Part shown: piece by piece, positions 1-5,854 of the stretch
Layout of the letters: the number at the start of each line of letters is the position of its first letter
Numbering within the stretch: the stretch's first letter is position 1
Origin: Candidatus Omnitrophota bacterium
Lineage (GTDB): Bacteria > Omnitrophota > Gorgyraeia > Gygaellales > Profunditerraquicolaceae
Length of the DNA stretch: 8,484 nucleotides
Direction: 5' to 3'
Assembly (NCBI GenBank): GCA_017995695.1
Contig: JAGOIJ010000068.1
Coordinates: forward strand, 1-8,484
Notes under the pieces: model-generated
What the model was told of the DNA's origin: nothing
What the model saw: the letters and a program-made list of their open reading frames with translations, nothing else
The model's database searches: none
Made by a program: the position numbers and the translations under genes

Positions 1-1
1 A

Positions 2-739
2 TACAATAAGACGCTTGATGAAAATCTAAAGGTTTGTCCGAAATGCAATTACCATTTTGTGCTTGGTGCTCGGGAACGAATTGCCATGCTTGTGGATGCT
101 GATACCTTTCAAGAGCATGATTTGGATATGCTTTCGGTTGACCCACTTGATTTTAAGGGTCCTAAGACGTACAAAGACAAGCTCCTCGCCGACCAAAACC
201 TTACCGGGTTGAAAGATGCGGCGGTGACGGGAGAGGGATTGCTTGAAAAAAGAAAAGTCATGATTGCGGTAACAGACTCGCGTTTTATTATGGGGTCGAT
301 GGGATCTGTTGTCGGTGAGAAGATCAGTCGCATCGTTGAGGCGGCTACAAAGGAAAAGTTGCCGGTTATTATTGTTTCTGGTTCAGGCGGCGGCGCACGT
401 ATGTATGAAGGGATGTATAGTTTGATGCAGATGTCTAAGACCTGCGCAGCGCTTGCGTATCATCATCGCGCCCGACTTCCGTTTATCTCTATCTTGACTG
501 ATCCCACCATGGCCGGCGTTATGGCCTCATTTGCTGCGATCGGTGATTTAATTGTTGCTGAACCAAGGGCGTTAATTGGCTTCACCGGCCCGCGGGTTAT
601 TGAGCAAACCATCCGGCAGAAGCTCCCCGCTGGTTTCCAGCGTTCGGAATTTTTATTAGAGCACGGCCTGATCGACATGATTGTGCATCGTAAACAATTA
701 AAGCCGACCTTGGCCCAAGTGCTTGACTATTTGAGTTGA
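2..739 (+). CDS. accD: Acetyl-CoA carboxylase carboxyltransferase subunit beta (5'-truncated)
   Basis: AccD pairs with AccA to move the carboxyl group from carboxybiotin-BCCP to acetyl-CoA, giving malonyl-CoA for fatty-acid synthesis in the cytoplasm. The frame is open from base 2, so the gene enters from outside the window; 245 codons are present. The first visible residues (YNKTLDENLKVCPKC) align without gaps to E. coli AccD from about residue 35, so roughly 34 residues, including the first zinc-finger cysteine pair, are missing; the second pair is C12 and C15 of the visible part (bases 35-46). Further family landmarks are MGSMGSVVGEK (97-107), SLMQMSKT, the LTDPT loop, ALIGFTGPRVIEQT and LPAGFQRSEFLLEHGLIDMI. 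The GTG at 59 is internal, not the start. Odd points: the loop reads SGSGGGARM, one glycine more than the usual SASGGARM, and TDPTMAGV replaces TDPTMGGV. Identity is secure; the catalytic effect of these changes is unknown. Confidence 0.97.
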   Translation, partial: YNKTLDENLKVCPKCNYHFVLGARERIAMLVDADTFQEHDLDMLSVDPLDFKGPKTYKDKLLADQNLTGLKDAAVTGEGLLEKRKVMIAVTDSRFIMGSMGSVVGEKISRIVEAATKEKLPVIIVSGSGGGARMYEGMYSLMQMSKTCAALAYHHRARLPFISILTDPTMAGVMASFAAIGDLIVAEPRALIGFTGPRVIEQTIRQKLPAGFQRSEFLLEHGLIDMIVHRKQLKPTLAQVLDYLS

Positions 740-750
740 TTAGGTATAAT
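723..750 (+). promoter_or_regulatory. Putative sigma70-type promoter for the ABC ATPase gene
   Basis: TTGACT (723-728) and TATAAT (745-750) are separated by 16 bp, giving 5/6 and 6/6 matches to the -35 and -10 consensus. The -35 lies inside the last codons of accD, whose stop is at 737-739. Predicted transcription starts near 757, leaving a leader of about 50 nt before the ATG at 808. I see no hairpin or other element in that leader. It implies that the downstream genes can be transcribed independently of accD. This is a sequence match only, and the host's sigma preference is unknown. Confidence 0.6.
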
Positions 751-807
751 AATACGATTCTGCAATAATTATCAGGCTAGCGTTACTTAAACAGACGGAA
801 GGGAAAG

Positions 808-1917
808 ATGGCTCAGGTAAGTCTTAAAAACGTTTCTAAGTACTACACCGCTCATGGGCGCGTTAAGGCAGTTAATAATGTTAACTTAGGTATCGAGAAT
901 AAAGAATTTATGGTTTTAGTGGGTCCTTCTGGCTGCGGAAAGTCGACTACGCTTCGGATGGTCGCAGGCTTAGAAGAGATTAGCGAAGGCGATATCTATA
1001 TTGGCAATAAGCGGGTCAATGATGTGCCAGCGAAAGACCGTGATATTGCGATGGTGTTTCAAAACTACGCATTATATCCTCACATGACTGTGTTTGAAAA
1101 TATGTCATTTGGTCTTCGGCTCAAACACTATCCGAAAAGTGAAATTATCCAGCGGGTTAATGAGGCTGCGGATATTTTAGGCATTAAGCGTCTGTTGAAC
1201 CGTCGACCAAAGGAATTATCAGGCGGGGAGCGTCAGCGTGTTGCCGTTGGTCGCGCGATTGTGCGTAAGCCCATGGTTTTCTTGTTTGACGAGCCGTTGA
1301 GCAATCTTGACGCCAAATTACGCGTTCAGATGCGCACCGAGATCCATAAGCTGCATATTCGGTTGCAGACAACGATAATTTATGTCACCCATGACCAGGT
1401 TGAGGCCATGACGATGGGCGATAGGATTGCCGTTATGAAAGATGGAATTTTGCAGCAGGTAGCAGATCCGATCACTGTCTATGATAAGCCAAAAAATAAA
1501 TTTGTAGCTGGCTTTATTGGTTCTCCTCCGATGAATTTTATGAAAGGCCGTATTCTAAAAAAGGATAGCAAGCTTTATTTCGATGAAGGCAAAATCAAAG
1601 TTAAGCTTGTTGAAGCTATGACATCGGCGATGCTTCCTTACATTGGCAAAGAAGTGTATCTAGGTATTCGCTCGGAAGATATCTATGACAAGCTTTTTGT
1701 TTCCGAAGCTCCTCCGGAAAACATTGTCCGCGTCAACTGCGAAGTTTTCGAGCCGATGGGTTCAGAGGTGTATTTGTATCTTAACACCGGAAAGCACACC
1801 TTTATCGCTCGCGTGGGAGCACACGATCGTCCCCAGGTTAACCAGGATATGGACCTTGTTTTTGATATGAGTAAAGTGCATTTCTTTAACAAGGATACCG
1901 AAGAAACAATCGTATAG
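808..1917 (+). CDS. Sugar ABC transporter ATP-binding protein, MalK/UgpC/MsmK family
   Basis: This cytoplasmic ATPase would power a CUT1-type importer for oligosaccharides, polyols or glycerol-3-phosphate. Residues in order: Walker A GPSGCGKST (39-47), Q-loop Q85 in VFQNYALYPHMTV, signature LSGGERQRV (137-145), Walker B VFLFDEPLSNLD with D161/E162, and H-loop H195 in YVTHDQVEAMTMGDR. Residues from about 236 to 369 form the OB-fold/TOBE regulatory region typical of this family (FVAGFIGSPPMNFM, LGIRSEDI, and a final strand ending in VHFF). The length of 369 aa is normal for the family. The ATG start follows a purine-rich ribosome site, GGAAGGGA, at about 797-804, and a good promoter lies upstream. 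No permease or substrate-binding gene is in the window, so the protein either serves transporters encoded elsewhere, as MsmK does in streptococci, or was separated from them. The substrate cannot be read from the sequence, so no gene symbol is given. Confidence 0.93.
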   Translation: MAQVSLKNVSKYYTAHGRVKAVNNVNLGIENKEFMVLVGPSGCGKSTTLRMVAGLEEISEGDIYIGNKRVNDVPAKDRDIAMVFQNYALYPHMTVFENMSFGLRLKHYPKSEIIQRVNEAADILGIKRLLNRRPKELSGGERQRVAVGRAIVRKPMVFLFDEPLSNLDAKLRVQMRTEIHKLHIRLQTTIIYVTHDQVEAMTMGDRIAVMKDGILQQVADPITVYDKPKNKFVAGFIGSPPMNFMKGRILKKDSKLYFDEGKIKVKLVEAMTSAMLPYIGKEVYLGIRSEDIYDKLFVSEAPPENIVRVNCEVFEPMGSEVYLYLNTGKHTFIARVGAHDRPQVNQDMDLVFDMSKVHFFNKDTEETIV

Positions 1918-1919
1918 CA

Positions 1920-1953
1920 AGGGGGAAGCAACGGATACCAAAGGCTTTCCTTC
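1920..1953 (+). promoter_or_regulatory. Strong Shine-Dalgarno-like run with a possible hairpin, upstream of the first cyclase
   Basis: Immediately after the ABC gene stop lies AAGGGGGAAG (1919-1928), the best ribosome-binding match in this gap, but no ATG, GTG or TTG follows it at a normal distance. The nearest in-frame candidate is ACG at 1931. The same run can pair with GCTTTCCTTC (1944-1953): C1929-G1944, G1928-C1945, A1927-T1946 and A1926-T1947, then a bulged T1948, then G1925-C1949, G1924-C1950, two G-U pairs and G1921-C1953, with a 14-nt loop. Such a hairpin would hide the ribosome site. There is no T-run, so it does not look like a terminator. Function is speculative. Confidence 0.3.
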
Positions 1954-1972
1954 TCTCGGCGGGTCAATCCTC

Positions 1973-3229
1973 TTGTCCATTCTTATCTTTATTGTCTTTC
2001 CTGTTATCATTTTTTATGTACTACCTTTATCGTTAATCGCACTTTGCGTGTATAGCAGTTTGTTGGTTGGCATTTTTTTGTACTTTTTATGGAAAAGCCA
2101 TCAACGTGAAGATAGTTGTGTGCTGGCGCTTGAGAAGATCCAAGAAGAACGCAATGTCCTTGAGGATAAGTACGCCCACGCTCGCAAGCATTCAATTTCC
2201 CTCCAGGAACGTATCAGGCGATATAAAAGTCTTAAAATAATTATTGAAGAAATAAATCATAGCCTGTCTCTTGAGTCAGCCGCCGAACAGCTTGTCTCCA
2301 TTGTTTTTTCTCTCATTGCTGATAATAAGGGCGTGGCCATCCTGTATCTGATTAATCCACTTACCCGTTCTTCGTTAAGTATTGTCAAATCAAAAAAAGA
2401 AGATAGAAAGATGGTGATTAAGGCAAAAGAAGGGGATGCTTTTGATCTTTGGGTCTTGCGTCATGCCAGCCCTCTTTTAATCGAAGATGTCAAAAAAGAT
2501 TTTCGCTTTGATGCGCAAAAGGTAACGAGTGTTGACGTGCGTCCGATCGTTTCCTTGGTCGCCAGCCCTTTAGTGATCGATAATAAGATTATTGGTATTG
2601 TGCGACTCGATCATCATGAAAGCGGAGTTTTTTCCCAAGATGATTTGCGCTTTTTGGTTGCCATCAGCGATATCGGGGCAGTCGCGTTGGAAAATGGGAT
2701 TCTTTTTGAGAAAACGCAGGATTTAGCTATCCACGACGAATTAACCTCGCTTTTCACGAAGCGCTATTCTTTAAACCGTCTTCATGAGGAGTTGCAGAGG
2801 AGCCAGCGCGGGCATCGGCCATGCGCGCTGATTATGTTTGATATAGATTTTTTTAAGCAATATAACGATAGCTTCGGCCATAGCGCAGGCGATCTTGTTT
2901 TAAAATCAATTGCGCACGACATAGTTTCTGTATTGCAGAAGTGGCATCCTGTGGTAGGTCGTTTTGGAGGCGAAGAATTTTGCGCTATACTTCCTGAAGT
3001 CGCCAAGGAGGAAGCAACGCTTGCTGCGCAGTTAGTGCAAAAGAAGATTGAGTCAACAAAGATACTTTTGCGCCGCCAGGAGACTTCCTTAACCATTTCT
3101 GCAGGTGTAGCTGTTTTTCCTGATGATGCAGTTGACGCAATGGAATTAATCGCGCGGGCAGATCAGGCATTGTATAAAGCTAAAGAGCAAGGGAGAAATC
3201 GTGTTGTCGTCTTTCGTAGTGAGGGGTGA
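1973..3229 (+). CDS. Membrane-anchored GAF-GGDEF diguanylate cyclase
   Basis: Predicted to make c-di-GMP from two GTP at the inner membrane. Using the TTG at 1973 as residue 1, residues 1-40 are strongly hydrophobic (one or two membrane helices) and 50-90 look coiled-coil-like. About 91-245 is a GAF sensor domain, and 250-414 is the GGDEF domain beginning DELTSLFTKRY. Catalytic landmarks are intact: FDID (D290), YND with N298, GD (D307), RFGGEEF with GGEEF at 332-336, and YKAKEQGRN near the end. The inhibitory RxxD position reads KWHP (323-326), so product feedback through that site is probably lost. Start choice is uncertain: TTG 1973 is the only standard start in frame before the membrane segment and has just a weak GGCGGG ahead. 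The frame is open further upstream to an ACG at 1931 that sits behind a much better ribosome site. The GAF ligand is unknown. It probably shares the ABC gene's transcript (55-nt gap). Confidence 0.9.
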   Translation: MSILIFIVFPVIIFYVLPLSLIALCVYSSLLVGIFLYFLWKSHQREDSCVLALEKIQEERNVLEDKYAHARKHSISLQERIRRYKSLKIIIEEINHSLSLESAAEQLVSIVFSLIADNKGVAILYLINPLTRSSLSIVKSKKEDRKMVIKAKEGDAFDLWVLRHASPLLIEDVKKDFRFDAQKVTSVDVRPIVSLVASPLVIDNKIIGIVRLDHHESGVFSQDDLRFLVAISDIGAVALENGILFEKTQDLAIHDELTSLFTKRYSLNRLHEELQRSQRGHRPCALIMFDIDFFKQYNDSFGHSAGDLVLKSIAHDIVSVLQKWHPVVGRFGGEEFCAILPEVAKEEATLAAQLVQKKIESTKILLRRQETSLTISAGVAVFPDDAVDAMELIARADQALYKAKEQGRNRVVVFRSEG

Positions 3230-4199
3230 AGTTGCTTTAGCGCTCTTGATTGTGCTGTTTGTGCTGCGTATTAAGCGGTACAACGCGCAGCGCTTTCTGA
3301 GGGCCCAAGTGAAAACCTCCGAAGAAAGCAAGAAATTGAATGAGCAGGAAGCTGCCTACCAAAGCCTTATTCACAACAACGTTGCGCTTGAGCGGGAATT
3401 GGAGGATACGGTTGCATTGTACGAGATCACTAAAGATATCTGCAGATCGCTTGACGAGGAGCAGGTCTTCAATAATTTTCTTAAACATGTATCGCCGTAT
3501 GTGCGCATTGAAGATTGCCGCATAGTGCTTGATGAAAAAGCGGCGCGTAAAGAAAAGGGTTTTGAGGTTATCCCGCTTAAGATTAGCAAGGATGTTTTTC
3601 GCTATCTTGTGGTGCGCCAGATTAGCAACGATCATAGAGAAAAATTTGAGATACTGTTACAGCATTTATTTTTAGGGATTAAGCGCGCTATCCTGTATAA
3701 GGGGGTGCAGGAATTAGCCGTAATCGATGGGCTGACGAATGTTTTTAGCCGCCGATTTCTCCTTGAGCGGCTGCAAGAAGAGTTGCAGCGTTCGCGAACA
3801 TTTTCTCACACCTGCGCACTTTGTATGGTCGATATTGATCATTTTAAGGAATATAATGATAGTTATGGGCATCTTGTTGGCGATAGCATCTTGCGAGAGA
3901 TTTGTAAAACCATGAAAGAAAATATTCGCGAAATTGATGCCATAGGCCGTTTTGGGGGAGAAGAGTTTTGTCTTGTGCTAGCTGAAACTGAACGGCAAAA
4001 GGCGCTGTTTGCTGCAGAGCGTATTCGTCAGGCTGTTGCTGCGCGCAAGATCCTTGCTTACGATGAACTTGTTCAGGTGACCGTTAGTATTGGCGTAGCT
4101 ACCTTTCCTCAAGATGCGCATACTGTTGAGCAGCTTATTGAAAAAGCTGACGCGCAGTTGTATAAAGCTAAGCAGGGTGGGCGTAATAAGGTGTGTTAA
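3201..4199 (+). CDS. GGDEF diguanylate cyclase, second of a tandem pair
   Basis: A second predicted c-di-GMP synthase of 332 aa. The GTG at 3201 is chosen because AAGGGAG (3189-3195) precedes it by 5 nt; GTG at 3219 is an alternative. This start overlaps the upstream cyclase by 29 nt, suggesting translational coupling. Residues 11-22 (VALALLIVLFVL) form a short hydrophobic anchor, 35-72 look coiled-coil-like, and about 75-165 resembles a shortened GAF-like domain (weak call). The GGDEF domain, about 172-331, begins DGLTNVFSRRF and carries VDIDHFK (D211), YND (N219), GD (D228) and RFGGEEF with GGEEF at 252-256, so it should be active. Unlike its neighbour it keeps an RxxD inhibitory site, REID (243-246), at the standard spacing. 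The two GGDEF domains share EELQRS, CAL, KxYND and RFGGEEFC, pointing to local gene duplication followed by divergence of the sensor parts. Confidence 0.92.
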   Translation: MLSSFVVRGEVALALLIVLFVLRIKRYNAQRFLRAQVKTSEESKKLNEQEAAYQSLIHNNVALERELEDTVALYEITKDICRSLDEEQVFNNFLKHVSPYVRIEDCRIVLDEKAARKEKGFEVIPLKISKDVFRYLVVRQISNDHREKFEILLQHLFLGIKRAILYKGVQELAVIDGLTNVFSRRFLLERLQEELQRSRTFSHTCALCMVDIDHFKEYNDSYGHLVGDSILREICKTMKENIREIDAIGRFGGEEFCLVLAETERQKALFAAERIRQAVAARKILAYDELVQVTVSIGVATFPQDAHTVEQLIEKADAQLYKAKQGGRNKVC

Positions 4200-4212
4200 T
4201 GGCCTGTATTTC

Positions 4213-4247
4213 ATAAAATTTCTTTTCTTCTTGCAATTAAATTTTAT
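4213..4247. repeat. 9-bp AT-only inverted repeat in the intergenic gap
   Basis: ATAAAATTT (4213-4221) and AAATTTTAT (4239-4247) are perfect inverted copies separated by 17 nt. The right arm lies in the spacer between the putative -35 and -10 of the ROK gene promoter, and the left arm is just upstream of the -35, a layout that would suit a dimeric regulator. With no G-C pairs and no following T-run it is a poor terminator. In so AT-rich a gap it may be chance. Confidence 0.3.
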
Positions 4248-4259
4248 TTCATATACAAT
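4231..4259 (+). promoter_or_regulatory. Putative promoter giving a leaderless ROK-operon mRNA
   Basis: TTGCAA (4231-4236) and TACAAT (4254-4259) are 17 bp apart, matching the -35 and -10 consensus at 4/6 and 5/6. A start point about 7 nt past the -10 falls at about 4266, that is 0-2 nt before the ATG at 4268. The bases just before the ATG (ACTCCCCA) contain no Shine-Dalgarno. Promoter position and missing ribosome site agree on a leaderless transcript for the ROK kinase and the genes behind it. Confidence 0.5.
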
Positions 4260-4267
4260 ACTCCCCA

Positions 4268-5191
4268 ATGGCTAAGCAATATATTATCGGTGTTGATTTA
4301 GGAGGAACGAATCTTAAGATAGCGCTGTGTGATATAACGTTTACGATTAAGCAAAAAGCTATCTTGAGCACCAAAAGCTTTAATAAAAAAGAAGCCTTAA
4401 TTTCCGCTATTGCGCAGGCAATTACGCAATTTTTACATAAGAGCAATCTTGCAAAGCGTTACGTAGTGGGCGTTGGTTTAGGTCTGCCTGGCCCTGTTGA
4501 TGTTAATCGCGGCCTTGTTCATTTTTTCCCCAACATTCCTGGTTGGCGCAATGTTCCTTTGCGCGACATGTTACAAAAGCGATTAGGCTTGGCTGTTGTG
4601 GTGGATAACGACGCTAATGTTATGGCGTTGGCAGAGTTTACCAAGGGATCGGCTGTCGGAGCAACGAACGCAGTATGTATTACCTTAGGTACCGGCGTAG
4701 GCGGAGGCCTTATTTTAGACAAGGCCTTATATCGAGGCTCAACGTTTGCAGCCGGAGAAATTGGTCATATGCCCCTTAATGAGACAGGTCCACGCTGCCA
4801 GTGTTCAAGAATGGCTTGTCTTGAAACATATGTTGGGAATGCGCGCATTGAGCAGCAAGCGCAAGAGTTATTTAAGAAAAAGATTTCTTTGGAAGAGTTA
4901 AGCCAGCTTGCGCGTCAGGGTGATGCGCGCGCCATGGCGGTGTGGCGTCAAGTAGGAGTCCGATTGGGTATTGCGCTTTCAGGCGTTATTGATCTTTTGG
5001 ATCCGGATACGATCGTGATTGGGGGCGGCGTGGCAAATGCGGGACGTATTCTATTTCAGGCAGTGCGTCAAACTATCGAATCAAGGGTATTTCCTGTGAC
5101 CGGCCGGAAGGTGAGGGTTTGTAAAGCTTCTTTAGGTTCTGACGCAGGCATGATGGGGGCTGCGATTTTGGCTCATCAGGGGATGCGGTAA
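4268..5191 (+). CDS. ROK-family sugar kinase (glucokinase-like)
   Basis: Predicted cytoplasmic ATP-dependent hexokinase of 307 aa, most like glucokinase; fructose, mannose or N-acetyl sugars cannot be excluded. Seen: phosphate-binding DLGGTN (10-15), a second glycine loop LGTGVGGG (140-147), and VVDNDAN with the likely catalytic base D115. Sugar-contact residues E164 and H167 lie in GEIGHMPL, and the adenosine-side motif IVIGGGV is at 249-255. The ROK zinc ligands are kept (H167, nine residues, then C177, C179, C184, followed by E186). However, the usual CxCGxxGCxE reads CQCSRMACLE, with both glycines replaced. The fold's signature shows this is an enzyme rather than a ROK repressor, since no N-terminal helix-turn-helix precedes the kinase. 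The ATG has no Shine-Dalgarno and a promoter abuts it. Its stop overlaps the transaldolase start by one base (TAATG), so the two are co-translated. Glucose-6-phosphate made here could feed the pentose-phosphate route. Confidence 0.92.
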   Translation: MAKQYIIGVDLGGTNLKIALCDITFTIKQKAILSTKSFNKKEALISAIAQAITQFLHKSNLAKRYVVGVGLGLPGPVDVNRGLVHFFPNIPGWRNVPLRDMLQKRLGLAVVVDNDANVMALAEFTKGSAVGATNAVCITLGTGVGGGLILDKALYRGSTFAAGEIGHMPLNETGPRCQCSRMACLETYVGNARIEQQAQELFKKKISLEELSQLARQGDARAMAVWRQVGVRLGIALSGVIDLLDPDTIVIGGGVANAGRILFQAVRQTIESRVFPVTGRKVRVCKASLGSDAGMMGAAILAHQGMR

Positions 5192-5838
5192 TGCAAATTT
5201 TTATCGATACTGCTTGTGTGCAAGAGATCAAAGAGGCCTTAAGCGCGGGGTTGATCGATGGCGTAACAACCAATCCCACGCTTATGGCTAAAGAGAAGCG
5301 CCCCGCGCGCGAAGTGCTTAAAGAAATATGCGCTTTGGTATCGGGACCCGTCAGCGCTGAAGTTATTTCTTTGGATAGCCAGGGCATGATTAAGGAAGCG
5401 AAAGAACTAGTGGCTATTGCGAAGAATATCGTGGTCAAGATTCCTTTGATTAAAGAAGGTTTGATGGCGGTAAACGCGCTTTCACGCGAAGGTATCAAGA
5501 CTAATGTAACACTGTGTTTTTCTGCTACCCAGGCATTGCTTGCAGCAAAGGCCGGCGCTACTTTTGTTTCACCGTTTGTCGGCAGGCTCGATGATGTAAG
5601 TGAGATGGGCATGGGCTTGATCCAAGATATTAAGACCATTTTTGTTAATTATAATTTTAAGACCAAGATCATTGTAGCATCGGTGCGTAATCCATTACAT
5701 GTGCTTGATGCCGCCCGCATAGGGGCAGATGTCGCAACGCTTCCTTTTGCGGTAATTGAGCAGCTGCTTAAGCATCCGCTGACTGATATTGGCGTGCAGC
5801 GCTTTCTTAACGATTTCAAGAAAATACCTACAACGTAA
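5191..5838 (+). CDS. talC: Transaldolase, small TalC/FSA-type
   Basis: A 215-aa TIM-barrel enzyme expected to move the dihydroxyacetone unit between sugar phosphates in the non-oxidative pentose-phosphate pathway. Seen: MQIFIDTA start, GVTTNPTLMAKE (24-35), SAEVIS, the Schiff-base lysine K83 in VVKIP, GIKTNVTLCF and ATFVSPFVGRLDD. The family contains both transaldolases and fructose-6-phosphate aldolases. Residue E57 (Gln59 in E. coli FSA) and F129 (Tyr131 in E. coli FSA) are the transaldolase-type choices, so I favour transaldolase over aldolase. The length is normal and complete. The ATG overlaps the ROK stop by one base, with AGGGGA (5178-5183) seven bases upstream as ribosome site. Pairing with a sugar kinase and lptD in one operon suggests a supply role for envelope sugar precursors, but that is inference. 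Confidence 0.94.
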   Translation: MQIFIDTACVQEIKEALSAGLIDGVTTNPTLMAKEKRPAREVLKEICALVSGPVSAEVISLDSQGMIKEAKELVAIAKNIVVKIPLIKEGLMAVNALSREGIKTNVTLCFSATQALLAAKAGATFVSPFVGRLDDVSEMGMGLIQDIKTIFVNYNFKTKIIVASVRNPLHVLDAARIGADVATLPFAVIEQLLKHPLTDIGVQRFLNDFKKIPTT

Positions 5839-5854
5839 AGGTTACCACATCATC

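Noticed and set aside
59..61. GTG as the start of accD
   Set aside because: The frame is open to base 2 and residues upstream match the AccD zinc-finger region, so this codon is internal.
3237..3635. A 132-codon open frame on the minus strand
   Set aside because: Antisense to the N-terminal part of the second cyclase; no motif and no ribosome site noticed, so treated as a shadow.
4200..4230. Possible terminator after the second cyclase
   Set aside because: Only a very short AGG/CCT pairing and AT-only arms were found, with no G-C-rich stem followed by a T-run.
5073..5639. A 188-codon open frame on the minus strand
   Set aside because: It lies wholly antisense to the ROK kinase and transaldolase, both with clear catalytic motifs, and its translation shows no recognisable motif.
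5789..5854. Upstream TTG start adding 22 residues to LptD
   Set aside because: It would overlap the transaldolase by 50 nt and place extra residues ahead of a good signal peptide; ATG 5855 fits signal-peptide architecture.
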